Origin: WVWW01 sp041568335
GTDB taxonomy: Bacteria; Acidobacteriota; Polarisedimenticolia; Polarisedimenticolales; Polarisedimenticolaceae
NCBI GenBank assembly: GCA_041568335.1
Contig: JBFFZZ010000058.1
Location: forward strand, 1-13,107
Reading direction: 5' to 3'
Length of the DNA stretch: 13,107 nt
Shown here one piece after another: positions 1 to 7,268 of the stretch. Position numbers and translations under genes: made by a program. A model generated the notes under the pieces. It worked only from the letters and a program-made list of their open reading frames with translations. It had not been told where the DNA came from and did not search any database. The number at the start of each line of letters is the position of its first letter. Position 1 is the first letter of the stretch.

Positions 1-252
1 GTTGCCCGAGCCCTCGAACGTGAACTTGTAGTGATCCTCGAGATCGCTGCGCCTCGACGTCACGACGACCTCGGCACCGGAGGAAGACCCACCCGTGACG
101 CGGACGCTGCCGTTGTCCGTGTCGAGACGGAAGATGCCACCGCTCGATAGATCCAGCGTTTTCTCGATCCGCGTGTCGGCCATCGCCGCCGCCGGTAAAA
201 CGAGCAACGCGATCAGGACCGGGACCGGGACTCTCGAGAGACTTCCTCTCAT
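1..252 (-). CDS. Secreted DUF4097-like (putative adhesin) protein, N-terminal part
   Basis: Only the first 84 codons are in the window; the gene runs off the left edge. The protein starts MRGSLSRVPVPVLIALLVLP and continues to AAAMAD, a clear signal peptide with a likely cleavage after AMA near residue 25, so it is exported. The mature part shows the pattern of DUF4097 beta-repeat proteins: LDLSSGGIFRLDTDNGSVRV at about residues 34-51, then a short loop and another strand pair (EVVVTSRRSD). Proteins of this type form a beta-solenoid-like domain and are common in Acidobacteria; their function is mostly unknown. The start is fixed by a very strong Shine-Dalgarno just upstream. It lies 65 bases downstream of the DoxX gene on the same strand, so the two may be co-transcribed. 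The family call rests on the strand/turn pattern alone and is moderate; export is well supported. Confidence 0.7.
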   Translation of the reverse strand, partial: MRGSLSRVPVPVLIALLVLPAAAMADTRIEKTLDLSSGGIFRLDTDNGSVRVTGGSSSGAEVVVTSRRSDLEDHYKFTFEGSGN

Positions 253-257
253 GGGCA

Positions 258-268
258 CACCTCCTCCT
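258..268 (-). promoter_or_regulatory. Strong Shine-Dalgarno of the DUF4097-like gene
   Basis: Read on the minus strand this is AGGAGGAGGTG, five bases before the ATG at 252. It is close to a full anti-Shine-Dalgarno complement and confirms the start of the secreted protein. A TTATAC hexamer lies a little further upstream (about 280-285) and could be a -10 box, but I see no matching -35, so no promoter is claimed. Confidence 0.75.
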
Positions 269-317
269 GGCTTCCAACCGTATAACGCGCGCCGGCCGGA
301 GAAGGTTTCGCCGAAGA

Positions 318-698
318 TCAGGCCCTCAGGACATCTTTGAACCGCTCGCGGTACACCCCGAAGCCGAGGTAGGCCTCGATCCCCAGGATCACGACGGCCA
401 CCGGGATGCCCTCGGGGGAGAGGAAGATGTGGAAAAGGGCGATTTGCACCACGACCGGAGCCAGCAACACCAGCGCGAGGGCGGGGAACTTGCGGATCAG
501 GAGGAGAAACCCGGAGACGACCTCGACCCCGCCAAGGACCGGAAAGAAATAGCCGGCAGCAGCCAACCCTCCCATGTAGCTGCCCGCGTCACCGCCGAGC
601 TCGGGGTTCGGGATGAACTGCAGGAACTTGTTCAAGCCGAAGACGAAGAAAATCAGCCCCAACAGGGCCTGGACGCCGATGTCGATCCACTTCTTCAT
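318..698 (-). CDS. DoxX-family membrane protein
   Basis: A 126-residue protein with four predicted membrane helices, at about residues 7-27, 44-68, 71-94 and 98-116, and a basic C-terminus (YRERFKDVLRA). The N-terminal helix pattern (ALLGLIFFVFGLNKF) and the GGVEVVSGFLLLIRKF loop are typical of the DoxX/DoxD-like family, small inner-membrane proteins linked in some bacteria to redox or sulfur metabolism; the substrate here is unknown. The reading frame stays open upstream to 884. I chose the ATG at 698 because GGAGGTG lies six bases before it and the upstream residues look non-coding and overlap the aquaporin gene. An ATG five codons earlier is a weaker alternative. The gene is divergent from the aquaporin gene and upstream of the DUF4097-like gene. 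Confidence 0.85.
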   Translation of the reverse strand: MKKWIDIGVQALLGLIFFVFGLNKFLQFIPNPELGGDAGSYMGGLAAAGYFFPVLGGVEVVSGFLLLIRKFPALALVLLAPVVVQIALFHIFLSPEGIPVAVVILGIEAYLGFGVYRERFKDVLRA

Positions 699-704
699 GG
701 CTGG

Positions 705-711
705 CACCTCC
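705..711 (-). promoter_or_regulatory. Shine-Dalgarno deciding the DoxX start
   Basis: The minus strand reads GGAGGTG here, six bases upstream of the ATG at 698. This selects that ATG over the longer open frame that begins at 884. Confidence 0.7.
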
Positions 712-725
712 ATCCTTCCGTCGCC

Positions 726-731
726 ATTATC
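726..731 (-). promoter_or_regulatory. Candidate -10 box for the DoxX gene
   Basis: The minus strand reads GATAAT, a five-of-six match to TATAAT, in the gap between the divergent DoxX and aquaporin genes. It would give a leader of about 20 bases before the DoxX ATG. There is no convincing -35 hexamer at 16-18 bases, so this is a weak call. Confidence 0.25.
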
Positions 732-822
732 CCGAATCAACAACGGGAAGTGCGGTCCTGTTCCCGCCGAGTTCCTCGATGTGGTCGAATCCGCCGGAAC
801 GGTGGGGTTTTCCGGGGGGGCC

Positions 823-1446
823 GTGAGCAGGTACGTGACCGAGTTCATCGGGACGTTCTTCCTCGTGCTGACGATCGGTTGCACGGTCGTCTCGAATCCT
901 CCCGGGTGGATCCCGCCGATCGCGATCGGCGCGGTTCTGATCGCACTGGTCTACGCGGGTCGACATCTCTCCGGGGCCCACTACAACCCCGCCATCACGG
1001 TCGCGATCTGGATCCGCGGCCGCTGCGACGCCGAGGAGGTCCTGCCCTACTGGGTCGCGCAGGTGGCCGGTGCGGCGGCGGCGGCCGGTATCACCGGCTA
1101 TCTCGTCGGCCCCGGGACCCCGATGACGATCGAAGGCGTGCCGCGGGCCCTCATCGCCGAGTTCATGTTCACCTTCGCGCTCGCCTGGGTCATCCTCAAC
1201 GTCGCGACCGCAAAGGACACCGAGGGCAACTCTTTCTATGGTCTTGCGATCGGCGCAACCGTGATGGCCGGGATCTTCGCCGTCGGCGATATCTCGTGTG
1301 CAGCGTTCAATCCCGCCGTCGCCATCGCACTCGGCATGATGGATGTGGTCTCCTACTCGCAGATCTGGATCCACATCGTCGGCACCGTCGGTGGCGCGGC
1401 CACGGCGGCGGTCGTCTTCACGACGCTCAACCCGGACGACAAGTAA
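823..1446 (+). CDS. Aquaporin/MIP-family channel, atypical filter
   Basis: A 207-residue channel with six membrane segments and the two half-helix loops of the major intrinsic protein family: GAHYNPAITVA (NPA at residues 55-57) and CAAFNPAVAIAL (NPA at 163-165). The start is the GTG at 823, which gives the usual N-terminus (SRYVTEFIGTFFLVL); a weak G-run precedes it, and the open frame extends upstream without family-like sequence. The residue after the second NPA is Val166, where nearly all water and glycerol channels have Arg (Arg189 of AqpZ). By offset from the NPA motifs, the other filter positions are Ile35, about Ile151, and Ala160. The filter is thus non-polar and uncharged, so water or glycerol selectivity should not be assumed. 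The protein is shorter than the usual 225-250 residues. It is divergent from DoxX and convergent with trmB; a GC-rich palindrome (CCGGCGCCGG, 1491-1500) lies in the 68-base gap to trmB. Confidence 0.9.
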   Translation: MSRYVTEFIGTFFLVLTIGCTVVSNPPGWIPPIAIGAVLIALVYAGRHLSGAHYNPAITVAIWIRGRCDAEEVLPYWVAQVAGAAAAAGITGYLVGPGTPMTIEGVPRALIAEFMFTFALAWVILNVATAKDTEGNSFYGLAIGATVMAGIFAVGDISCAAFNPAVAIALGMMDVVSYSQIWIHIVGTVGGAATAAVVFTTLNPDDK

Positions 1447-1514
1447 TCGCAGGTCACTCGTTCCGCGAGCTCGCCGCGATGGTCATGGAACCGGCGCCGG
1501 CGAGGCCGGGCCGA

Positions 1515-2150
1515 TCAAGCACGCGTACACCGCACCCAGCTGGCGCGATGCCGGTGGCGCTCCTCGACGGCGTATTTGATCTCGAAGTGCGTTAGCGGCT
1601 CGCCCTCGTCGAGCGGGAACTCCGGGCCGCCGAACGACGCCTGCCGTTCGAATTCCGGGTGCTCGTCGAAGACCGGCTGGAGCGCCTCCCAGTAGTCGGC
1701 GTGATCGGTCGCCACGTGAAGCTTGCCGCCGTCGACGAGAACGCGGGCCAGCTCGGCGGCCATGTCCTCGCGCAGGAAACGGCGTTTATGATGGCGCTTC
1801 TTGGGCCATGGGTCCGGGTAGAACACGTAGAACGTCCGCACCGATCGAGCGGGGATTGCCGGCATCATCTCGCGCGCGTCGACGCGGACGAAACGGATGT
1901 TCTCCAGCTTGCGGCGCTGCGCGCGGCTCTCGGCGAAGCGGAGGTACTTGTTGGCCCACTCGACGCCGAGATGGTTGATCTCCGGACGTTTCTCCGCGGC
2001 GTCCAGCAGGAAGCGGCCCTTACCGATGCCGATCTCGACCTCGACCGGTCGCTCGACGGGGAACACGTCGGCCCAGCCGAACGGCCTCGTGACCGACTCG
2101 GGGTCCAGCCGTAGCTCCGGGGCCTCGATCTTGAGCGGTTGGTGACGCAC
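1515..2150 (-). CDS. trmB: tRNA (guanine-N7-)-methyltransferase TrmB
   Basis: This 211-residue enzyme should methylate N7 of G46 in the variable loop of tRNAs, using S-adenosylmethionine, in the cytoplasm. The SAM-binding motif is EIGIGKGRFLLD (residues 39-50), followed by GVEW (62-65), the family signature FYPDPWPKKRHHKRRF (110-125, wrongly spaced in no place) and ATDHADY (147-153). The C-terminal THFEIKYA matches the conserved T-x-F/Y-E segment. Length is normal for the family. The start is the GTG at 2150: an in-frame TAA lies four codons upstream, so no longer start is possible, although the Shine-Dalgarno is weak. It is the last gene of the minus-strand operon, 38 bases after the LolA-like gene. 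A different-frame ATG eight bases upstream does not open this protein. Confidence 0.95.
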   Translation of the reverse strand: MRHQPLKIEAPELRLDPESVTRPFGWADVFPVERPVEVEIGIGKGRFLLDAAEKRPEINHLGVEWANKYLRFAESRAQRRKLENIRFVRVDAREMMPAIPARSVRTFYVFYPDPWPKKRHHKRRFLREDMAAELARVLVDGGKLHVATDHADYWEALQPVFDEHPEFERQASFGGPEFPLDEGEPLTHFEIKYAVEERHRHRASWVRCTRA

Positions 2151-2188
2151 GAGGTCATCTTAGAGGACCCGCACGGCGGGATCGACCG

Positions 2189-3022
2189 TCAGCGACCGGC
2201 CTCGCCGAGCAGCGGCGTCGAGTCGGTCTCGAACTTGCGGAAGTTGCTGTAGCTGCCCTTGACCTCGGCGTCGTACTTGACGAACGCCACCCGCGCCTTG
2301 ATCCGCAGGTGCCAGTTGTCGGTCAGCCAGACCTCTTCGTTGTGCCGGCGCTGGGTGAAGCGAACCCGGGCGCCCTCGTTGAGCTTGAAGATCACGGCCC
2401 AGCGGATGTTGCCGATCGTCTCCATGTCCGCCTGCACCCAGGCGTGGTCTTCCTTTGCGATCCAGATCGTTCCACGCACCTTCGGGAGCACCTTGGCTTC
2501 GCGCGTTTTCGGAACGTAGCCGCTCTTCGGCGTGAAGGAGATGACGTGGGTGGCGACACCGGCGACCGCTTCCTCTTTTTCGAGTCGAAAATCGAACGCC
2601 TTGGTGATCTCCTCCAGGAACTCCTCGCCCTCTTTGCGCTGCTTCTCGATCTTGGCCAACCGCTTCTTGCGTTTCTTGGGCGTTTCGTTGCGCATCTTCT
2701 CGAGCTGTTTCTCGAGCTTGCGCTGCTCCTTCGCCTCGGTCTCCGGAAAGAGCGGCTTGTCGTTGATCGCGATGAGCCGGCGGTACTCGCTGTTGTCCAG
2801 CAGCGTCACGTCCCAGGTGTGCACCTCATGCTTCTTGACTCCGCCCTTCTTGTTGAAGCGGGTCTCTTCGACGCGCTCGTGGTAGACGTAGTCGCGCGCG
2901 ATCGTCTCGTTGGCCCGGGCGGCCTCGAACGCCTGCTCGATGATGGCGCGCGCATCGTCGTCGGCATGAGTCGGAGCGAGCATCGAGAGCCAAGCAAACG
3001 CGAGCACCGTCGAGTAACGCAT
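2189..3022 (-). CDS. Secreted LolA-like protein with Lys/Glu-rich insertion
   Basis: A 277-residue exported protein. Residues 1-20 form a signal peptide ending THA before DDD. Residues 40-90 and 150-265 are rich in alternating strands (for example ISFTPKSGYVPKTREAKVLP, then GTIWIAKEDHAWVQADME), the pattern of the LolA/LppX beta-sheet fold seen in many outer-membrane lipoprotein-sorting-like proteins of Acidobacteria. Between them, residues about 94-138 are almost only Lys, Glu, Arg and Leu, with a run TPKKRKKRLAKIEKQRKEG; this should be a charged helix or coiled coil. True LolA is about 200 residues and lacks this segment, so I do not call it lolA. It probably handles a lipid or lipoprotein in the periplasm, but this is inference. 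A GAGGAA Shine-Dalgarno precedes the ATG. It lies between the membrane glycosyltransferase and trmB in a single-direction gene run. Confidence 0.75.
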   Translation of the reverse strand: MRYSTVLAFAWLSMLAPTHADDDARAIIEQAFEAARANETIARDYVYHERVEETRFNKKGGVKKHEVHTWDVTLLDNSEYRRLIAINDKPLFPETEAKEQRKLEKQLEKMRNETPKKRKKRLAKIEKQRKEGEEFLEEITKAFDFRLEKEEAVAGVATHVISFTPKSGYVPKTREAKVLPKVRGTIWIAKEDHAWVQADMETIGNIRWAVIFKLNEGARVRFTQRRHNEEVWLTDNWHLRIKARVAFVKYDAEVKGSYSNFRKFETDSTPLLGEAGR

Positions 3023-3091
3023 CGATTCGAAGTTCCTCGAGGAAGATCGTACAGCGGATCGGGGCGGAGCGCCGATGGTTCGGTCTACGGA

Positions 3092-4273
3092 TCAGCGGCG
3101 CCTCGGTTTCAGGAATAGGGAAACGCGGTGCTTGCGCAGCAGTGCGATCGGATAAACGGTCTCGCGCCAGCGGATGCCCCCCTGTCGCCAGGCGAGCCAC
3201 GCCGACCGTGCCAGCGCCCAGGGGAGCAACGGAAAGGCGAGTGGGACCAGGATCGCCGGTAACAGGCCCCAGTTCGATTGCCGGGTGAACATCGCCGACG
3301 GCAGGATCATCGACAACAACCCGAGGAGGGCGAGGTACCCGGTCCAGTGCCCCGTGAGTGGACCGGCGATCGCCGTGAGCCACGCTCCACCCATGACGGC
3401 GACTCCGAACGCGGCCACCCCGAAATGCATCTCGGCGAGTGCGATAAAGTTCTTGTCCAGCGCACGCACGAGCTCGCCAGGCGTCGCCGCCCAGTCCATC
3501 TCCGCGTCGTCGGCCGCGGTCCAGCAGCGCAGCCGGCAGCCGTCATGCATCAGCAGCAACCCGAGCTTCATGTCGTCGATCACCTCCATGCGCAGCGCCT
3601 CGTAACCGCCGACACGGCGGTATGCCGAGGCACGCACCAGGTTATAGGCGCCGATCCCCACCGGTGCGAGGGGTTGATTGCTGTTGGCGCGCCCGGCGGA
3701 GATGAGCAGCATCGTGGAAAAGGTCAGCATCGCCGCGCGGCCCCACAGGCTGATCCGTTTCTGGGCCGGCAACAGGCACACCAGGTCGGCTTGTTCCGCA
3801 TCGGCGGCGCGGATCGTGTCCGCGATCAAATCGGCGCTCAACCAGACATCGGCGTCGGTGAACAGGATCCACTCCCCCCGCGCGTCCTGCGCTCCCAGGT
3901 GGCAGGCGTGCGGCTTGCCCAGCCAGCCCTCGGGCAGCTCGTCCACCCGAACGACACGTAACCTCGGGTCCTCGCGGCGGATGCGTTCTAGGATCTCGGT
4001 CGTCCCGTCGTCGGATCGATCGTCGACGACCACGAGGTGGAGATCCACGCCGCGTTGCGCCAGCAGACGGCGCACACCGGTCTCGATCCGTTCGCGTTCG
4101 TTGCGTGCCGGGACGACGACGGTCACGCTCGACACCTCACCGCTGTCGGGAAGGCGTTCACGGACCCTCACGAACGGCTCGACGTGACGCTGCAGGATCG
4201 CGGTCAGGAGGTTGTACCCCAGCCACCCGAGACCCACACCGAGACACCAGATCTGGAGGAGATCGAGACCCAC
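3092..4273 (-). CDS. Family 2 membrane glycosyltransferase, HpnB-like
   Basis: A 393-residue inner-membrane glycosyltransferase with a GT-A domain. There is one N-terminal membrane helix (residues about 5-27), then TVVVPARNE (51-59), VVVDDRSDDGT (81-91), the metal-binding FTDADVW (138-144) and a likely catalytic EVIDDMKLG (230-238). Several hydrophobic C-terminal helices follow (about 285-365) before a basic tail. The pattern WLGKPHACHLGAQDARGEWI is typical of the hopene-associated HpnB/CrtQ-like group; the true sugar and acceptor (hopanoid, carotenoid or other lipid) are not visible, and no hopanoid gene is in the window. The open frame extends upstream to 4432 inside folC, but the family N-terminus begins at the GTG at 4273. 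That GTG shares one base with the folC TAG stop (TAGTG), so translation is probably coupled to folC. Confidence 0.85.
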   Translation of the reverse strand: MGLDLLQIWCLGVGLGWLGYNLLTAILQRHVEPFVRVRERLPDSGEVSSVTVVVPARNERERIETGVRRLLAQRGVDLHLVVVDDRSDDGTTEILERIRREDPRLRVVRVDELPEGWLGKPHACHLGAQDARGEWILFTDADVWLSADLIADTIRAADAEQADLVCLLPAQKRISLWGRAAMLTFSTMLLISAGRANSNQPLAPVGIGAYNLVRASAYRRVGGYEALRMEVIDDMKLGLLLMHDGCRLRCWTAADDAEMDWAATPGELVRALDKNFIALAEMHFGVAAFGVAVMGGAWLTAIAGPLTGHWTGYLALLGLLSMILPSAMFTRQSNWGLLPAILVPLAFPLLPWALARSAWLAWRQGGIRWRETVYPIALLRKHRVSLFLKPRRR

Positions 4274-5592
4274 TACATCGCGATCGGGCCGGGAACCGGC
4301 CTCCGTTCGAGCAAACCGAGCAGGTCGCCGACGAGGTAGAGCGATCCGGTCACGAAGATCGTCCCATCCGGACCCGCCAGGGTCTCCGCGCGAGCCAACG
4401 CATCCGCGTTGTCCGTGGACACCTCGACGCAATCGAAGAACCGTTGCGCGTCCCGGGCGACCTCTGCCGGATCCAACCCGCGCTCGATCGGCGGGCGGCC
4501 GACGACGATCTTGCGGCAGTGGCGGGACAGCGGTTCGAGCAACGGTGCCATTTCCTTGCCCCGAGTCGCACCGAACAAGAGGACCGCACCCGTTTCGAGC
4601 GGATTTTCGTCGAGATGCTCGACGATACAGCGGATCCCTTCGGGGTTGTGTGCGCCGTCGACCAGGATCCGCGGCTGCCCCGCCTCACGGTCGATCCACT
4701 GCAGACGACCGGCCCAGCGCACGGAGGCGAGCCCACGACGCACGGCGTCCGGCTCGGCCGCCTCACCAAACCGCTCCATCAGACACTCGAACGCGGCGAC
4801 GGCGATCCGCGCGTTGTCGATCTGGTGCGGACCCGCCAGGGCCACGCGCAGGTCGTCGTAGGCACCATGCTCGCCGCGCAACGCGAAACCGCCGCGGTCG
4901 TGACGGTCGAGCGCAACGCGCTCGCGAGCATCGATCAACGGAGCGCCGACGCGCTCGCAGGTTTCCGCGAGAACACCGCGGGCACCGGGCTGGGTGACGC
5001 CGCTGATCACGGGCTTCCCGGTCTTGGCGATCCCCGCCTTCTCGGCGGCGATCTTCTCGATCGTCGGACCGAGCGTCTTGAGGTGATCGAGGCCGATGCT
5101 CACGACGACGCCCACGTCGGCGTCGACCGCGTTGGTCGCATCGAGCCGACCGCCCAGCCCGACCTCCAGGACCGCCGCGTCCATCGCGTGGCGCCGGAAC
5201 GCCTCGAGCGCGGTCGCCGTGATCACTTCGAAAAAGGAGGGGTGGGCCGCCAGCGTGCCCCTCTCACGGGCCGTCTCGATGACCTCGCGCATCGCCGCGA
5301 GGCTGCGGTGCAACTCCTGATCGTCGACGTCCTCGCCGTTCAGCCGGATCCGCTCGTTGGGGCGAACGAGGTGCGGCGAGGTGAACAGCCCCGATCGCTT
5401 ACCCGACGCGGCGAGCATCGAATCGAGCATCGCGGCGACCGACCCCTTGCCGTTGGTGCCGGCGACGTGCACGGTCCGGTAGGCTCGCTCGGGTCGTCCC
5501 AGCACATCGAGCAGCCCCTGGATGTTGTCCAGCCCCAGCTTGATGCCGAAGTGCTGCAAGCCGTACAGCCAGTCGACCATGTTCTCGGCCAC
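4273..5592 (-). CDS. folC: Bifunctional dihydrofolate synthase / folylpolyglutamate synthase
   Basis: A 439-residue Mur-ligase-family enzyme that adds glutamate to dihydropteroate and to folates, using ATP, in the cytoplasm. Visible motifs are the P-loop GTNGKGS (residues 45-51), TSPHL (71-75), GLGGRLDATN (145-154), GLDHLKTLG (167-175), EKAGI with the likely carbamylated Lys185 (184-188), the AGPHQIDNA segment (253-261), WAGRLQ (293-298) and the C-terminal-domain DGAHNPEG (312-319). Length is typical. The start is the GTG at 5592, which has a strong GAGGAGGA five bases away; an ATG four codons later is too far from it. It heads the minus-strand operon and is divergent from the GT39 gene with only 23-44 bases between the starts. 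Confidence 0.96.
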   Translation of the reverse strand: MAENMVDWLYGLQHFGIKLGLDNIQGLLDVLGRPERAYRTVHVAGTNGKGSVAAMLDSMLAASGKRSGLFTSPHLVRPNERIRLNGEDVDDQELHRSLAAMREVIETARERGTLAAHPSFFEVITATALEAFRRHAMDAAVLEVGLGGRLDATNAVDADVGVVVSIGLDHLKTLGPTIEKIAAEKAGIAKTGKPVISGVTQPGARGVLAETCERVGAPLIDARERVALDRHDRGGFALRGEHGAYDDLRVALAGPHQIDNARIAVAAFECLMERFGEAAEPDAVRRGLASVRWAGRLQWIDREAGQPRILVDGAHNPEGIRCIVEHLDENPLETGAVLLFGATRGKEMAPLLEPLSRHCRKIVVGRPPIERGLDPAEVARDAQRFFDCVEVSTDNADALARAETLAGPDGTIFVTGSLYLVGDLLGLLERRPVPGPIAM

Positions 5593-5597
5593 GCCGG

Positions 5598-5605
5598 TCC
5601 TCCTC
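5598..5605 (-). promoter_or_regulatory. Shine-Dalgarno deciding the folC GTG start
   Basis: The minus strand reads GAGGAGGA, five bases before the GTG at 5592. It supports GTG over the ATG 12 bases further downstream. It occupies most of the short folC/GT39 gap. Confidence 0.75.
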
Positions 5606-5615
5606 GCTTCGGCGT

Positions 5616-7253
5616 ATGATAGCGGCTCGATTGACGATGCACGATCGTTCCGAACGGCTCTCCCGCCGGCTCGTGCCCGCGGTTTTCGCGTTGTCGGTGC
5701 TGCTTCTGGGCATCGGCGCGGCGTCGCTCCCGCTCTTCGATCCGGATGAGGCTCGATTCGCGCGCACGTCGCTGGAGATGCAACGTAGCCGCGACCTCGT
5801 CGTGCCGACGTTCGAGGGCCAGCCGCGGCTGGTCAAACCACCGCTGCTGCACTGGTTGCAGGCGGCCCTGTTCTCGGTCATCGGAACCGGCGAATGGGTG
5901 GTTCGTCTGCCGTCGATCGGTGCGGCGCTGGCGACCGTGTTGATCACCGGCTGGGTGGCGCGCCGGCGGTTTGGTGAACAGGGCGCGTTGTGGACCACGT
6001 TATGCCTGACGACGATGCCGCTGTTCGTCGTGATCGGCCGGCAGGGCACCCTTGACGCGCTGCTGACGCTTCACGTCTGGGCGGTCGTGGCGTACGACCT
6101 CGACGCGACGTCCGCCGGCGAGACGAGACCGGTCTGGCCGTACGGTTTGTTGACGGGGCTGGCGTTCCTGATCAAGGGACCGGTCGGCGTCGTGCTGCCG
6201 GTCCTGATGATGCTCGCGGGCCGCACGGCGGCCGGTCGAACCGTCGCACCGAGCCTGCGCAACCTACTCGTCACGATCGCGGTCTTTGCCCTCGTCGTCC
6301 TGCCGTGGGGGCTCGCGTTCGTCACCCGGGTCGGTGGGACCACAGCGACGATGCTCCGAGAGGAAGTCTGGAGCCGCTTCTTCGAGGGCACCGCTCACGT
6401 CGAACCGTTCTGGTATTACCTGCTGGTCCTGCCGTTGGTCTGCTTGCCCTGGATCGCACCGTTCGTCTTCGCCTTGGCGCGAACGGTCCGCCTCGCCCGC
6501 GATCCGGCCTCACACACCGCCCGTTATCTCGCCGCGGCATTCGCGGCCGGCTTCGTCCTCTTCTCGATCAGCCGCGGCAAGATCCCCAACTACCTGCTGC
6601 CGTTGCTTCCCGCGATGGCGATGCTGCTCGGCTGGGAGCTCGCGCGGGAGCTCGAGCGGCCACGGAGACTCATTCGCGCGGCGAGCCTGCTGGCCGCCAC
6701 GCTGGGTGCCTTCGCAATCGGTTTCGGTGTTTGGGCGGCGCGGCAGCCGCCGGGGACACTGCGCGCGGTCGCCGGAGTCGCCGCGGTCGCCTACGGCCTC
6801 GCCACCCTCGCCGCGCTGCCGGCGCTGTGGCGGCGACGCCCGTTACCTGTCTGGATCCTGGCCGCGGCGGCTCAGGTCGTCGTGCTGCTCGCGGTGGTCG
6901 GTTGGGTCGCCCCGGAGGTTTCGCGGACGCGCACCACGGCGTGGCTGATCGAAGCCGTCCCGCAGCTCGGCGAGGACCGTCCGGTGACCATGGTCGACAT
7001 GAAAATCCCCAGTTTGACCTGGTATCTGGATCGGATCCCCGTCGAAGTTCACCTTGACCAGCTCGACCAGGCCCTGCGGCGTGACGAGGGTCGGCTCTAC
7101 GTGGTGGACAAGCGCGACTGGGCAGGCGCGCCTGCCGGGCTGGCGCGGCGGGTTCGACTCGTCGGAGAACAGGGGAAATACCTCGTGTTCGAGCAACGGA
7201 CCATCCAGGAGGGTGACGCGGCCGCAGTTGACGGAGCCGAACCGCCGGGTTAG
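5616..7253 (+). CDS. ArnT/PMT-type family 39 membrane glycosyltransferase
   Basis: A 545-residue polytopic membrane protein of the GT39/GT83 (ArnT-like) superfamily, which transfers sugars from polyprenyl-phosphate donors at the outer face of the inner membrane. The first periplasmic loop carries the family catalytic motif FDPDEARFA (residues 41-49), with the acidic pair Asp44/Glu45, and KPPLLHWL (74-81); FLIKGPVGVVLP lies near 182-193. About ten or more hydrophobic helices run to about residue 435, followed by a soluble C-terminal region (about 440-545). Similarity does not show whether the acceptor is lipid A, another glycolipid or protein. Two ATGs are possible, 5616 and 5637; neither has a good Shine-Dalgarno and both leave the protein intact. 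It lies just upstream of accD and divergent from folC. Confidence 0.87.
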   Translation: MIAARLTMHDRSERLSRRLVPAVFALSVLLLGIGAASLPLFDPDEARFARTSLEMQRSRDLVVPTFEGQPRLVKPPLLHWLQAALFSVIGTGEWVVRLPSIGAALATVLITGWVARRRFGEQGALWTTLCLTTMPLFVVIGRQGTLDALLTLHVWAVVAYDLDATSAGETRPVWPYGLLTGLAFLIKGPVGVVLPVLMMLAGRTAAGRTVAPSLRNLLVTIAVFALVVLPWGLAFVTRVGGTTATMLREEVWSRFFEGTAHVEPFWYYLLVLPLVCLPWIAPFVFALARTVRLARDPASHTARYLAAAFAAGFVLFSISRGKIPNYLLPLLPAMAMLLGWELARELERPRRLIRAASLLAATLGAFAIGFGVWAARQPPGTLRAVAGVAAVAYGLATLAALPALWRRRPLPVWILAAAAQVVVLLAVVGWVAPEVSRTRTTAWLIEAVPQLGEDRPVTMVDMKIPSLTWYLDRIPVEVHLDQLDQALRRDEGRLYVVDKRDWAGAPAGLARRVRLVGEQGKYLVFEQRTIQEGDAAAVDGAEPPG

Positions 7254-7268
7254 CTTTGGCCGCACGCC

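Noticed and set aside
429..1595. A 388-codon plus-strand open frame over DoxX and aquaporin
   Set aside because: It overlaps two genes with clear membrane-protein sequence and is very Arg/Asp-rich, typical of an out-of-frame reading.
4105..5619. A 504-codon plus-strand open frame opposite folC
   Set aside because: It mirrors the well-supported folC gene, has Arg/Asp/His-rich shadow composition and no recognisable domain.
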